Shown here in pieces: positions 8,954 to 17,561 of a stretch of DNA of 59,295 nt. Source of the DNA: Gammaproteobacteria bacterium (lineage in GTDB: Bacteria; Pseudomonadota; Gammaproteobacteria; SZUA-152); the NCBI GenBank assembly GCA_032250735.1, contig JAVVEP010000019.1, positions 1 through 59,295 on the forward strand, given 5' to 3'. Below the pieces are notes generated by a model. The model was not told where the DNA came from and searched no databases. It worked only from the letters and a program-made list of their open reading frames with translations. Numbering within the stretch: the first letter of the stretch is position 1; every line of letters begins with the position of its first letter. The position numbers were made by a program, and so were the translations under genes.

Positions 8954-10381
8954 CTATTCCCGTCGCCAGGTGGTGCCGGCGGCGCCATCTTCCAGCACAA
9001 TACCCTGTGCCGCCAGGGCGTCACGGATGCGGTCGGATTCGGCCCAGTCCTTGTGGGCGCGGGCCTGCAGGCGCTGATCGATAAGGCTCTCAATCTCGTC
9101 AGAGGACAGGCCCTGGCCTGCCGCGCCAGACCCGCCCTGTGTCTCACCCTGTAAAAATGCTTCGGGTTCACGGGTGAATAATCCCAAATAGCCACCAAGA
9201 TGTTTTAATGTTCTACCCAGTTGAGCCGCCTTTTCGGGCGCTTCATTCCGCATCCGGTTTATTTCCCCTGCCAACTCGAACAACACCGCAATCGCCTTGG
9301 GGGTATTAAAATCATCATCCATGGCTTTTGCGAAGCCTATCTCATAAAAACCCTCTTCAAATTCGGCACCGACCTTATCCTCAATTAAATCAAGACCCCG
9401 TAAGGCCATATACAAAGTGGTCAGCGCCGCCCTCGCCTCATCCAGGTGTTTGTCGGAATAGTTCAGCGGGCTGCGGTAGTGGCTGTTAAGGACGAAAAAC
9501 CGCACCACTTCGGGATCATAGCGTTCAAGCACCTCACGGATGGTGAAAAAATTGCCCAGCGACTTGGACATCTTTTCCTCATCGATACGCACGAAACCGT
9601 TGTGCATCCAGACATTGACGAACTTTTCGCCAGTGGCCGCCTCGCTCTGCGCGATCTCGTTTTCGTGGTGCGGAAACTGTAGATCCAGCCCGCCGCCATG
9701 AATATCAAAATGATTGCCCAGACAACAGGTCGCCATGGCCGAGCACTCGATATGCCAGCCAGGACGGCCGGCGCCCCAGGGCGAGGGCCAACTGACCGCT
9801 TCTTCGGGCTTGGCCATTTTCCACAGCACGAAGTCCAGCGGGTCATCTTTCGCCGCCACCACCTCGACACGCGCCCCGGATCGCAGGTCATCGGTATTTT
9901 TGCCCGACAACTGGCCGTAGGACGTAAACCGGGACACATCGTAATAGACGTCCCCGCCATTCGCCCCCTGATAGGCATAGCCCTTGTCCATCAGGGTCTG
10001 GATCATGGCGATGATCTCATCCATGTGCGTGGTGGCGCGGGGCTCCTCATCCGGGCGCAGCACACCCAGGGCAGCGGCATCGGCATTCATCTCATCAATA
10101 AAACGCTGCGTCAGGGCGCCGATGGCCTCGCCGTTTTCATTGGCGCGGGCGATAATTTTGTCGTCCACATCAGTGATATTGCGCACGTAGGTGACATGCC
10201 CATCGCCGAACACCTTGCGCAGATAGCGGTTCACCACGTCAAACACCACCAGCACCCGGGCGTGGCCGAGATGACAATAGTCGTACACCGTCATCCCGCA
10301 GACGTACATGCGCACGTTATTCGGGTCGATGGGCACGAAGGCCTCTTTCGTTTTGGTGAGATTGTTGTGAATCCTGAGCAT
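8954..10381 (-). CDS. cysS: Cysteinyl-tRNA synthetase
   Basis: This enzyme charges tRNA-Cys. The 475 residues include the class I HIGH-type motif HLGH at 37-40, the zinc ligand Cys28 in [10 protein letters not shown], further zinc ligands around HIECSAMA and [10 protein letters not shown], and the KMSKS loop in [13 protein letters not shown] 10381 ([15 protein letters not shown]) gives the family N-terminus. Only a weak ribosome site is seen. A sigma-70-like promoter lies at 10424-10452. Having cysS next to cyclophilin genes and lpxH matches enterobacterial gene order. Confidence 0.97.
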   Translation of the reverse strand: MLRIHNNLTKTKEAFVPIDPNNVRMYVCGMTVYDYCHLGHARVLVVFDVVNRYLRKVFGDGHVTYVRNITDVDDKIIARANENGEAIGALTQRFIDEMNADAAALGVLRPDEEPRATTHMDEIIAMIQTLMDKGYAYQGANGGDVYYDVSRFTSYGQLSGKNTDDLRSGARVEVVAAKDDPLDFVLWKMAKPEEAVSWPSPWGAGRPGWHIECSAMATCCLGNHFDIHGGGLDLQFPHHENEIAQSEAATGEKFVNVWMHNGFVRIDEEKMSKSLGNFFTIREVLERYDPEVVRFFVLNSHYRSPLNYSDKHLDEARAALTTLYMALRGLDLIEDKVGAEFEEGFYEIGFAKAMDDDFNTPKAIAVLFELAGEINRMRNEAPEKAAQLGRTLKHLGGYLGLFTREPEAFLQGETQGGSGAAGQGLSSDEIESLIDQRLQARAHKDWAESDRIRDALAAQGIVLEDGAAGTTWRRE

Positions 10382-10423
10382 GATGAGATCTACAGTTGTG
10401 GTTGGTGGCGTCAATGGCGGGCA

Positions 10424-10452
10424 ATGGTAGCGAAATCCCCTCTTGACTACAA
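10424..10452 (-). promoter_or_regulatory. Putative sigma-70 promoter of cysS
   Basis: The minus strand shows TTGTAG (10452-10447), a 17-nt spacer and TACCAT (10429-10424), each matching four of six consensus bases. The ATG lies about 40 nt downstream. Confidence 0.35.
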
Positions 10453-10605
10453 AGCCGGCAATTGACCACAAGGCCGCGAATCACAATGCCATGCCGCCAG
10501 GCGCAAGCGGCCGGCGGCTTTCTCGAAGGGAACAAACCCGCTAGAATTGCCGGTCACTGCGGCCGACACCCCACCGCACCCACCGAATCAAGAGGAATAC
10601 ATTGC

Positions 10606-11223
10606 ATGAAAGCCCTGAATCGACTCACCCTGCTGTGCGTTTTGCTCGTTTTGTCTCTCGGCCAGGCCGGCGCAGACGACCAGCACCCGCGTGTGCGCAT
10701 GGTCACCACCTTCGGTGACATCCTGCTGGAGCTGGACCGCGAAAAGGCCCCCAGAAGCGTCGAGAACTTTTTGAGTTATGTGCAGGACGGTTTTTATGAC
10801 GGCACCATTTTTCACCGTGTGATCGATGGCTTCATGATCCAGGGTGGCGGCTTCACCCAGGATTTCCAAAAAAAGCCCACCCGTGCACCCGTGGAGAATG
10901 AGGCCAATAATGGGCTAAAAAATCTCAATGGCACCATCGCCATGGCGCGCACCAATGACCCCCATTCAGCGACTGCCCAATTTTTCATCAACGTGGCCAA
11001 TAACGACTTCCTCGACCACCGCTCGCCGACCCCGCGCGGCTGGGGTTACGCGGTGTTCGGCAAGGTGGTCGAGGGCATGGATGTCGTCGACAAGATCCGC
11101 CGTTCGGCCACCGGCAGTGGCGGGCCCTTCCCCTCCGATGTGCCACGCACGCCGGTCATCATTGAACGCGTCACACTGGATGCCGCAATGCCTGCCGCCC
11201 CTCCGGCACCAGTGGCGCAATAA
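10606..11223 (+). CDS. ppiA: Periplasmic cyclophilin-type peptidyl-prolyl isomerase
   Basis: This protein catalyses cis-trans isomerisation of prolyl bonds, probably in the periplasm. The 205 residues begin with a signal peptide ([19 protein letters not shown], cleavage near QAGADD). The cyclophilin fold shows the active-site stretch [17 protein letters not shown] and the core [14 protein letters not shown]. The C-terminus is rich in Ala and Pro. ATG 10606 follows AAGAGGA at about 10 nt. The cytoplasmic paralogue lies 67 nt downstream. Confidence 0.9.
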   Translation: MKALNRLTLLCVLLVLSLGQAGADDQHPRVRMVTTFGDILLELDREKAPRSVENFLSYVQDGFYDGTIFHRVIDGFMIQGGGFTQDFQKKPTRAPVENEANNGLKNLNGTIAMARTNDPHSATAQFFINVANNDFLDHRSPTPRGWGYAVFGKVVEGMDVVDKIRRSATGSGGPFPSDVPRTPVIIERVTLDAAMPAAPPAPVAQ

Positions 11224-11290
11224 TTTTCGCCCGGTCTCGTTAGCGCCATAGACATCATCACACTCAATAAGCCATACAAGGAAAAAACAC

Positions 11291-11791
11291 ATGATTCGTA
11301 TGACCACCACGATGGGCATCATCGACATTGAACTCGATTTCGACAAGGCGCCCAAGAGCGCCGCCAATTTCGAGCAATATGTGAAAGACGGCCATTTCGA
11401 CGGCACCATCTTTCACCGCGTGATCAACAACTTTATGATCCAGGGTGGCGGCATGCTGCCCGACATGTCCCAAAAGAAGACCCGCGCGACGATCGAGAAC
11501 GAGGCCGACAACGGCCTGAAAAACGTCAAGGGCACCCTGGCCATGGCGCGCACCAACGACCCGCACTCGGCCTCCTCGCAGTTTTTTATCAATGTCGCCG
11601 ACAACGCCTTTCTCGACCACACCTCACCCACGCCACAGGGCTGGGGTTATGCCGTGTTTGGCAAGGTCGTCAATGGGATGGATGTCGTTGAGAAGATAAA
11701 GGCCGTGAAGACCACCTCACGCGCCGGCCATCAGGATGTACCCGCCGAGGACATCATCATCGAAAAGGCCGAAGTGATTGACGACGAATAA
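11291..11791 (+). CDS. ppiB: Cytoplasmic cyclophilin-type peptidyl-prolyl isomerase
   Basis: A 166-residue cyclophilin without a signal peptide. It has the catalytic Arg/Phe region [18 protein letters not shown] and [18 protein letters not shown] 11291 has AAGGAAAAAAC upstream. It is closely similar to the preceding gene, suggesting a tandem duplication with separate cell compartments. The cysS-ppiB-lpxH neighbourhood is conserved in Gammaproteobacteria. Confidence 0.94.
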   Translation: MIRMTTTMGIIDIELDFDKAPKSAANFEQYVKDGHFDGTIFHRVINNFMIQGGGMLPDMSQKKTRATIENEADNGLKNVKGTLAMARTNDPHSASSQFFINVADNAFLDHTSPTPQGWGYAVFGKVVNGMDVVEKIKAVKTTSRAGHQDVPAEDIIIEKAEVIDDE

Positions 11792-11848
11792 GCGCCGCGG
11801 GCCTGTCTTGCCTGCGATCGCGGGTGGAAGGATCAACTGATTCAATAA

Positions 11849-11872
11849 TTGATTCAGCTCTTGATTCAGCTC
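11849..11872. repeat. 12-bp tandem repeat, two copies
   Basis: TTGATTCAGCTC is repeated head to tail (11849-11860 and 11861-11872) and followed by TTGATCC. An inverted TTCAATAATTGA lies just before it. It occupies the ppiB-lpxH spacer. No function can be assigned. Confidence 0.75.
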
Positions 11873-11963
11873 TTGATCCAAAAAGGACAGCGTACGGACG
11901 GCCATGCGCGTTAAGCCCCGCTACGTTTAACTGACCGCACAGCGCCTACAGCAAAGACCCACG

Positions 11964-12704
11964 ATGGCCACTCTGTTTATTTCTGACCTGCATCTCACGG
12001 AGGAACGTCCCGAAATCATCGCCCTGTTTCGGACCTTTCTCCGTGAACAGGCAGCGCATGCTGAGGCCCTGTATATTCTCGGGGACCTGTTCGAGGCATG
12101 GCTGGGAGACGATGCGGTATCTGCCGGCATGCAGCCGGTGCTGGATGAACTTTCCAGGCTAACGGAAAGTGGTGTGCCGGTGTTTGTGCTGGTGGGGAAT
12201 CGGGACTTTCTGATCGGTGAGCGGTTTGCAGAGATGACCGGCTGTACATTGTTGCCGGATCCCAGCGTCATCAAGCTGTACGGGACAGACACCCTGTTAA
12301 TGCACGGTGACACGCTGTGCACCGACGATGTGGACTATCAGCAGTTTCGCCGCCAGGTGCGCGACCCCGCCTGGCAAGCAGCCGTGTTGGCGAAGACCAT
12401 CGACGAACGCATGGCCATGGCGCGTGAGGCGCGGGCCGAAAGCACGCTCCGCACCCGGGAAAAATCCGACGCCATCATGGACGTCAACGAAAAGTCGGTA
12501 CTCGAGGTTTTTCGCAGCCACGGTGTCACCCGGCTCATCCATGGACACACACACCGTCCCGCCATTCACCAGCTATGGGTGGATGAGACAGCGGTGACGC
12601 GCATTGTGCTGGGCGACTGGTACGATCAATCCAGCGTGTTATCCGTCAGTGAGGACGGTGTGGAGTTGACCAGCCCGGCACCCACACAGACCGACCAACA
12701 CTGA
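11964..12704 (+). CDS. lpxH: UDP-2,3-diacylglucosamine diphosphatase
   Basis: LpxH hydrolyses UDP-2,3-diacylglucosamine to lipid X and UMP, step four of lipid A synthesis, at the inner face of the cytoplasmic membrane. The 246 residues show the calcineurin-like metallophosphatase motifs in order: FISDLHL, LGDLFEAWLGDD, LVGNRDFLIG, HGDTLCTDD and RLIHGHTHRPA. It follows ppiB on the same strand after a 172-bp spacer. The ribosome site is weak. Confidence 0.96.
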   Translation: MATLFISDLHLTEERPEIIALFRTFLREQAAHAEALYILGDLFEAWLGDDAVSAGMQPVLDELSRLTESGVPVFVLVGNRDFLIGERFAEMTGCTLLPDPSVIKLYGTDTLLMHGDTLCTDDVDYQQFRRQVRDPAWQAAVLAKTIDERMAMAREARAESTLRTREKSDAIMDVNEKSVLEVFRSHGVTRLIHGHTHRPAIHQLWVDETAVTRIVLGDWYDQSSVLSVSEDGVELTSPAPTQTDQH

Positions 12705-12710
12705 CACCGG

Positions 12711-13532
12711 CTATTTCGGTTCCGCCGGTTTCTCAGCGTCGGCAGCCAGCATATCGCCCACCGAATAACGCTCATAGTCCGGCGGCAGATCAAAGGCACC
12801 TTCCGAGGCCTGCAGGTTTTCACGATAGTCTTTCAGGAAACGCCGGTAGCCGTGCCGGTCCCATTCGCGGATCGGCAGGCCATGATCCATATGCTGGGTG
12901 GCGTGAAAGATATTGACCGACAGATCACAGGCGTCGAGTAATGACTTGGGTGTGAGGTGCACCGTGGTCGCGTGCTCACCAGCCAGCACCTCGCGAAATT
13001 CGCGCATGGCCGCTACCACGTCCGGCATGAACGCTTTGGGCATCACCACCGCGTCATAACAGTGTTCGCCATTCGCCGTGTACAGGTAATGCGTGGCCTG
13101 CTGACCATTAATTTTGGGGATCGCGCCAGAGGGTTGCGACTCTTCCTGGTAATCCAGTTCGATGGGCGAGGCGACATTCACCGGCTTATCCTTGATCACC
13201 AGGATGGTTTTATCTTCTGCGGTGACGTTATAAATGGTCCTCTCGCTGCGATTAAACAGCATATAGTCGGCGGGTGAGCGATTGTCGGACATGTGCAGAT
13301 AACCCTCGTTGACGAATATCCGGGTGGTAAAGGTGGCATCACCACCCTCGCTCTCCACCATGATCAGCAGGTTACCCGGCATGGCCTTTAGCTCTTCAGC
13401 CGTTTTTGGCGGGGCGCTCTGCAGGGTGCTACACGCCGCCAGCGTGACCAGCAGGCCCGCTGCAACTCCCCGCATACTCCGCCTCACCAATATCGTCGCT
13501 GCCGTCTTGTCTCGCTGCACACATTTCACCAT
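12711..13532 (-). CDS. Predicted lipoprotein of unknown function
   Basis: I do not recognise this family. The protein has 273 residues from ATG 13532, which has AAAGGA at 6 nt. It carries a hydrophobic stretch ending in the lipobox LAAC (Cys34), so it is probably lipidated and exported. A second ATG at 13475, with GAGG at 6 nt, would give a more standard 15-residue signal peptide. The mature part has about 240 residues, mixed charge, no membrane segment, and a Pro/Glu/Lys-rich end. The DUF455 gene lies just upstream on the same strand. Five tandem hexamers (13547-13576) occupy the leader. It converges with lpxH. Confidence 0.75.
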   Translation of the reverse strand: MVKCVQRDKTAATILVRRSMRGVAAGLLVTLAACSTLQSAPPKTAEELKAMPGNLLIMVESEGGDATFTTRIFVNEGYLHMSDNRSPADYMLFNRSERTIYNVTAEDKTILVIKDKPVNVASPIELDYQEESQPSGAIPKINGQQATHYLYTANGEHCYDAVVMPKAFMPDVVAAMREFREVLAGEHATTVHLTPKSLLDACDLSVNIFHATQHMDHGLPIREWDRHGYRRFLKDYRENLQASEGAFDLPPDYERYSVGDMLAADAEKPAEPK

Positions 13533-13546
13533 TGCTTTTCCTTTAC

Positions 13547-13576
13547 GCTTTTGCTTTTGCTTTTGCTTTTGCTTTT
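13547..13576 (-). repeat. Hexamer tandem repeat (5 x AAAAGC) in the lipoprotein leader
   Basis: Plus-strand GCTTTT is repeated five times without error. On the minus strand it ends about 14 nt upstream of ATG 13532, just before the Shine-Dalgarno sequence, and begins 22 nt after the stop of the upstream gene. Copy-number change would alter leader length in steps of six. Confidence 0.9.
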
Positions 13577-13597
13577 TAGTTAACAGATATCTGCCCA

Positions 13598-14401
13598 TCA
13601 ATTCCCTTCCAGAAAGGCCAGTTCATTTTCGCTGAAGCCGGCGGCGAGCCGGGCATCACGGTGCAACGGCCCGGAGGCGCGCCCCCTGCCCACACCCCCC
13701 ATATATGCCTCATAGAGACCCCGAAAGGTCGCCTCGGGTTCCAGACCGCGGGCGGCGCAGAGATAATGAAACCAGCGGGTGCCGATTTCCACATGCCCCA
13801 CCTCATCCCGCAGGATGATCTCCAGCACCGCCACCGCCGCCTGATCGCCGTGATCGGAGAGTTTTTTCATGATGCCTGGGGTGACGTCCAAACCCCGCGC
13901 CTCCAGCACGCGAGGCACCAGGGCCATGCGCACCAGGGGGTCGTCTGCGGTCTTCTGCGCCATCTCCCACAGGCCATCGTGGGCATCAAAATCCCCGTAA
14001 TCATACCCCAGGGTGTAGAGATGATCGCGCATCAACTGAAAATGATAGGCCTCCTCATCCGCCACGCGCATCCAGTCGTCGTAATAGGCCGCCGGCATGT
14101 CACGAAAACGGTACACCGCATCCAGGGCCAGATTGATGGCATTGAACTCGATATGGGCAATCGCATGGATCAGCGCCGCGTGGCCCTCGGGCGTGTGCAG
14201 GCTGCGACGGTGGAGCCGCTTTGGCGCCACCAGAGCGGGTTTTGCGGGTCGCCCCGGCGTACCGATCGGCTCGGGATCACCTCCCAAAACCAGGGGTATC
14301 TTCCCCGCCCGCCACTGCCGCGCAGCGGCACGGGTTTCAGATGCCTTTTCCTGCGCATCACAGCGCGCCAAACACCGCCAGACCGTCCCCATTAAGCCCA
14401 T
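13598..14401 (-). CDS. DUF455 ferritin-like protein
   Basis: A 267-residue protein of the DUF455 / ferritin-like family, a helical di-metal fold related to MiaE-type oxygenases. Candidate ligands lie in HAIAHIEFNAINLALD, ADEEAYHFQLM and RDEVGHVEIG, which contain the repeated Glu and E-x-x-H pattern of di-iron carboxylate proteins. The substrate is unknown. I chose ATG 14401 (MGLMGTVWRCLARCD) because GAGG lies 5 nt upstream; the open frame upstream is Gly/Arg-rich and looks non-coding. It is followed by the lipoprotein gene on the same strand. Confidence 0.85.
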   Translation of the reverse strand: MGLMGTVWRCLARCDAQEKASETRAAARQWRAGKIPLVLGGDPEPIGTPGRPAKPALVAPKRLHRRSLHTPEGHAALIHAIAHIEFNAINLALDAVYRFRDMPAAYYDDWMRVADEEAYHFQLMRDHLYTLGYDYGDFDAHDGLWEMAQKTADDPLVRMALVPRVLEARGLDVTPGIMKKLSDHGDQAAVAVLEIILRDEVGHVEIGTRWFHYLCAARGLEPEATFRGLYEAYMGGVGRGRASGPLHRDARLAAGFSENELAFLEGN

Positions 14402-14737
14402 AGCACCTCGCCCACCCCATGAATCAACCCTGACACACTCCCGCGGGAGACCGCCCCAATCCACAACCGTCGGATTATCTTACGCCCTGAAACCATAATA
14501 GGTTATTGATTATATAGAAATAATGATCCAGACGCTGAGGCGATCCCCTTGCGCCCAGACAGAAACCCACGCTTTCATCCTCACGCGCTGTCGATTTTCT
14601 TTACATCGCACTGATCCATATCCCGAAGACCATCAATAAACACTTTAATTTCAATCAATTATTGATTTTGGCCCGATACCTGCTTACGGCCTGGAAGCGA
14701 CAGTCGATTTTATAGGGTTTTACCTGAGGTAGTTGTA
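14402..14737. other. Divergent intergenic region (336 bp)
   Basis: This region lies between the DUF455 gene (minus) and the PEP-CTERM gene (plus). It is more AT-rich than its flanks and contains TTATTGATT elements near 14507 and 14660, the second one part of an inverted repeat. A sigma-54-like promoter lies at 14669-14684. I see no gene. Confidence 0.7.
14669..14684 (+). promoter_or_regulatory. sigma-54 (-24/-12) promoter of the PEP-CTERM gene
   Basis: TGGCCCGATACCTGCT matches the RpoN consensus TGGCACG-N4-TTGCW at all but two positions, and the GG and GC dinucleotides are 10 nt apart as required. The start codon lies 54 nt downstream. PEP-CTERM systems often include a PrsK/PrsR kinase and sigma-54 activator, which supports the reading. 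An inverted repeat, AATCAAT/ATTGATT, just upstream could bind an activator. Confidence 0.6.
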
Positions 14738-15376
14738 ATGAAAAAGATAGTGATGAAAAAGTTATTGGTATTACTAGCACTGCTCATTCCCGCCTATGCC
14801 GGCGCGACGGTCATTTCGTACGACCTGAATGTGGAATTTAGTGGCGCCTATGCACCCGGGGGCGCCACACCCTGGGCCACCGTGGTGTTCGATGACGAAG
14901 ACAGCGCAGGCACGGTCAGACTGACCCTGACCACGGTCAATCTGTTGCCAGGTGAACATATCAAGAACCTGTTCTTTAACATGGAACCCTATTCCGCATG
15001 GTCAAGCATTGGGCCCTTTTTGAATGCCAGCCTCGATACTAACGAAAATGCCCACAAGGCCGATGGTGTCGGCGGCTGGTTCGATTTTAAATTTGATTTC
15101 ATCAATAGTCTGCAGCAGGGCGATAGCTTTAGCACGCTGATCACCGGCACCGGTATCACTGCGACCAACTTTGCCTATGGCAGCCACAATAACAATGGCG
15201 CCTACGATTACCATGTGGCGGCACACATTGGCGGCATTGGCACTGACAACGAGTTCAGTGGCTGGGTCACCGCGAGCGGCGATACCACCACCGTGCCAGA
15301 ACCTGCCTCGCTGGCGCTGATGGGCCTCGGTCTGCTCGGCATGGGTGCCGCAACGCGCCGCCGCAGACAGGCATAA
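14738..15376 (+). CDS. PEP-CTERM sorting-domain protein
   Basis: An exported protein of 212 residues. The N-terminal signal peptide is MKKIVMKKLLVLLALLIPA, cleaved near YAGA. The C-terminus (186-212) is a textbook PEP-CTERM tail: VPEPASLALMG, a hydrophobic helix, then RRRR. Such tails are recognised and removed by exosortase during export to the surface or exopolysaccharide matrix. No exosortase gene is in the window. The middle is rich in Gly, Asn, Asp and Thr, probably beta-rich, with no recognised domain. ATG 14738 follows TGAGGT at about 9 nt. A sigma-54-like promoter lies upstream and a strong terminator downstream. Confidence 0.93.
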   Translation: MKKIVMKKLLVLLALLIPAYAGATVISYDLNVEFSGAYAPGGATPWATVVFDDEDSAGTVRLTLTTVNLLPGEHIKNLFFNMEPYSAWSSIGPFLNASLDTNENAHKADGVGGWFDFKFDFINSLQQGDSFSTLITGTGITATNFAYGSHNNNGAYDYHVAAHIGGIGTDNEFSGWVTASGDTTTVPEPASLALMGLGLLGMGAATRRRRQA

Positions 15377-15392
15377 ACCGGACGGTTGGTCA

Positions 15393-15427
15393 CCAAAAAG
15401 GCGCCCTTCTCACAGGGCGCCTTTTTT
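15393..15427 (+). terminator. Intrinsic terminator after the PEP-CTERM gene
   Basis: AAAAAGGCGCCCT and AGGGCGCCTTTTTT pair around a short loop, with a T-run on the plus strand, 17 nt after the stop codon. It is symmetrical and may also serve amrS transcription from the other side. Confidence 0.9.
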
Positions 15428-15508
15428 ATTGCGTGCGATTTATCGCCTACGTTCTACTGAGCGCATTGTATTGCACGCAACTTTCGCCTCCGGCACGCCC
15501 CAGCCTTT

Positions 15509-16627
15509 TCATCCTTCCCGTTCGTAATCGGCCAATCTTACCGGCTGTCGCCGGGGCCCCCAGTCACCGGGCGGGCCGTCGAACACCCCTGCGCAGGCGG
15601 TGCCACAGGCGGTACAGTGACCGTCATCGGTCAGGTGCCACTCGGATAACACGTACCAGTCTCGGCCGATCACCTTCGTGCCACAGTGGTGGCAGTAGGT
15701 ACTCTCTCCCTTCGCATCATGCACGTTGCCGGTGTAGGCATAACGCACGCCATTGTTGAGCGCAATCTCGCGGGCATGCACCAGGGTCTCCAGGGAGGTC
15801 GGCGGGACGTCCTGCATCTTCCAGTCCGGGTGAAAGGCGGTGAAGTGCATGGGGACATCGGGGCCCAGTTCCTTGACCACCCACTTCGTCATCGCGTCGA
15901 TCTCGGCGTCGGCGTCGTTATAGCCCGGGATCAACAGGGTGGTGGTCTCCAGCCAGACAGCGGTTTGGTGTTTGATGTATTGGAGGGTATCCAGCACGGG
16001 CTGCAGGTGGCCGCCAGTGACCTTGTGATAAAAGTCCTCGGTGAAGGCCTTGAGATCCACATTGGCAGCATCCATATGTTCGAAAAACTCGACCCGCGGC
16101 TCCTCGCAGATATAGCCGGCCGTCACCGCCACGTTTTTGATCCCCAGCTTGCGACATTCCCTGGCCACATCCACGGCATATTCCAGAAAGATCACCGGGT
16201 CGTTATAGGTATAGGCGATGCTGCGACAACCCAGCTCCTTGGCCGCCCGGGCCAGGGTTTGCGGCGCGGCACTATCCGCCAGGGTGTCCATCTCGCGGGA
16301 TTTGCTCATGTCCCAGTTCTGGCAGTACTTGCAGGCCAGGTTGCAGCCGGCGGTGCCGAATGACAGTACCGACGTGCCCGGCAAAAAGTGGTTGAGCGGC
16401 TTTTTTTCGATGGGATCGATACAAAAGCCGCTGGAGCGGCCGTAGGTGGTGAGTACTATCTGGTCACCCTGCCGGGCCCGCACAAAACAGAGCCCCTGCT
16501 GGTTGTCATGTAATTTGCAGAACCGCGGACAGAGATCACACTGCAGTCGGCCATCGTCCAGCCGGTGCCAGTAGCGGGCCGGCACCACGGTGGCGGATAA
16601 GGCTGCTGAGTGTTTTGCCGCGGTCAT
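15509..16627 (-). CDS. amrS: AmmeMemoRadiSam system radical SAM enzyme
   Basis: A 372-residue radical SAM protein of the family found with AMMECR1 and Memo proteins. The 4Fe-4S cluster cysteines are C95, C99 and C102 in GCNLACKYCQNW. The family resembles pyruvate formate-lyase activating enzyme, but its reaction is unknown. The N-terminus has a Cys-rich motif (CDLCPRFCKLHDNQQGLC). The C-terminus has two CxxC pairs (CHHCG and CTACGTAC) that could bind zinc or a second cluster. ATG 16627 has AAAGGA at 8 nt. It is divergent from amrB-amrA over a 115-bp spacer with a palindrome, which suggests joint control. Confidence 0.93.
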   Translation of the reverse strand: MTAAKHSAALSATVVPARYWHRLDDGRLQCDLCPRFCKLHDNQQGLCFVRARQGDQIVLTTYGRSSGFCIDPIEKKPLNHFLPGTSVLSFGTAGCNLACKYCQNWDMSKSREMDTLADSAAPQTLARAAKELGCRSIAYTYNDPVIFLEYAVDVARECRKLGIKNVAVTAGYICEEPRVEFFEHMDAANVDLKAFTEDFYHKVTGGHLQPVLDTLQYIKHQTAVWLETTTLLIPGYNDADAEIDAMTKWVVKELGPDVPMHFTAFHPDWKMQDVPPTSLETLVHAREIALNNGVRYAYTGNVHDAKGESTYCHHCGTKVIGRDWYVLSEWHLTDDGHCTACGTACAGVFDGPPGDWGPRRQPVRLADYEREG

Positions 16628-16708
16628 GTGGGATTCCTTTTCACTTAAATCATTCTCAAAATGTCATTTGGGTTGCCTACACGGTTACTTGAGATCACCG
16701 AGGCCAGC

Positions 16709-16724
16709 CTATACTTCAGTATAG
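16709..16724. promoter_or_regulatory. Palindrome in the amrS-amrB divergent promoter region
   Basis: CTATACTTCAGTATAG has 7-bp arms and a 2-bp centre. It lies 19 nt before the amrB start and overlaps TATACT and TATAGT sequences that could serve as -10 boxes, so it could be an operator for both directions. The cognate regulator is unknown. Confidence 0.45.
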
Positions 16725-16742
16725 TAAAGGGGAGAAGAAGAC

Positions 16743-17561
16743 ATGACGCCTGTCCACACCGCCGCGCAGACTACCATTCGACCACCCGCCGTGGCCGGTA
16801 TGTTCTATCCCGCTGATCGCCAGCAGTTGCATGACGATGTGACCGATTATCTGGCATCGGCCGTCGCTACGCGCCCCAATGCGCCGGTACCCAAGGCGAT
16901 TATCGCGCCGCACGCCGGTTATGTTTACTCCGGCCCGGTGGCCGCCAGCGCCTACGCGCGTCTGCTGCCGGCGCGGGATCGCATCCATCGGGTGATCCTG
17001 CTCGGCCCCTCGCACCGGGTGCCGTTTCGGGGCCTGGCCAGCAGCAGTGCCGACGCCTTCACCACCCCGCTGGGGCAGATTCGTCTGGATCGCGCCGCCA
17101 TCGACAGCCTGGCCGACCTCCCCCAGGTACAACGTCTGGACGCGGCTCATGCCCAGGAACACAGCCTGGAGGTGCATCTACCGTTTTTGCAGGAGGTGCT
17201 GGATGACTTTCAGCTGGTACCGCTGGTGGTGGGTGACGCCAGCCCCGCCGAGGTCGCCGCCGTACTGGAGCGGCTCTGGGGCGGGCCGGAGACGCTCATC
17301 GTGATCAGCTCCGACCTCAGCCACTACCACGATTACACCACCGCCAGGCGCCTGGATCGCCACACCTCCAATGCCATCGAGGGGCTACGGGCAGAGGCGG
17401 TGCATTCGGAAGATGCCTGCGGCTGCGTGCCGGTCGCCGGCCTGCTGTATCTGGCCCGCGAGCACGGCCTGCAGGCCAGCACCATTGATCTGCGCAATTC
17501 CGGCGACACCGCCGGCCCCCGGGATCGGGTGGTGGGATACGGCGCCTATGTCTTTAACTGA
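16743..17561 (+). CDS. amrB: AmmeMemoRadiSam system protein B (Memo family)
   Basis: A 272-residue Memo-family protein, structurally related to LigB-type extradiol dioxygenases. Characteristic stretches are the N-terminal RPPAVAGMFYPAD, then IAPHAGYVYSGPVAASAY with a conserved metal-binding His, LLGPSHRVPF, AQEHSLEVHLPFL and ISSDLSHYHDY. Human Memo is reported to bind metal; the bacterial role is unknown. A strong ribosome site (GGGGAGA) lies before ATG 16743. Its 3' end overlaps the amrA start by 14 nt, indicating translational coupling. Confidence 0.94.
   Translation: MTPVHTAAQTTIRPPAVAGMFYPADRQQLHDDVTDYLASAVATRPNAPVPKAIIAPHAGYVYSGPVAASAYARLLPARDRIHRVILLGPSHRVPFRGLASSSADAFTTPLGQIRLDRAAIDSLADLPQVQRLDAAHAQEHSLEVHLPFLQEVLDDFQLVPLVVGDASPAEVAAVLERLWGGPETLIVISSDLSHYHDYTTARRLDRHTSNAIEGLRAEAVHSEDACGCVPVAGLLYLAREHGLQASTIDLRNSGDTAGPRDRVVGYGAYVFN

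Noticed and set aside
9698-10465. 255-codon plus-strand frame opposite cysS
   Set aside because: Antisense shadow; cysS motifs are all present on the other strand.
11822-11905. A small minus-strand Leu/Asn/Gln repeat peptide in the ppiB-lpxH spacer
   Set aside because: It is only the translation of the 12-bp tandem repeat, without a convincing start or neighbour logic.
13547-13601. A longer lipoprotein with a Lys-Gln repeat N-terminus starting at 13601
   Set aside because: The extension would precede a standard lipoprotein signal peptide and overlap the upstream stop codon; ATG 13532 and ATG 13475 both have good ribosome sites.
16636-16665. A Fur-box-like AT-rich stretch before amrS (ATCATTCTCAAAATGTCATT)
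   Set aside because: The match to the Fur consensus is too partial to support iron regulation.
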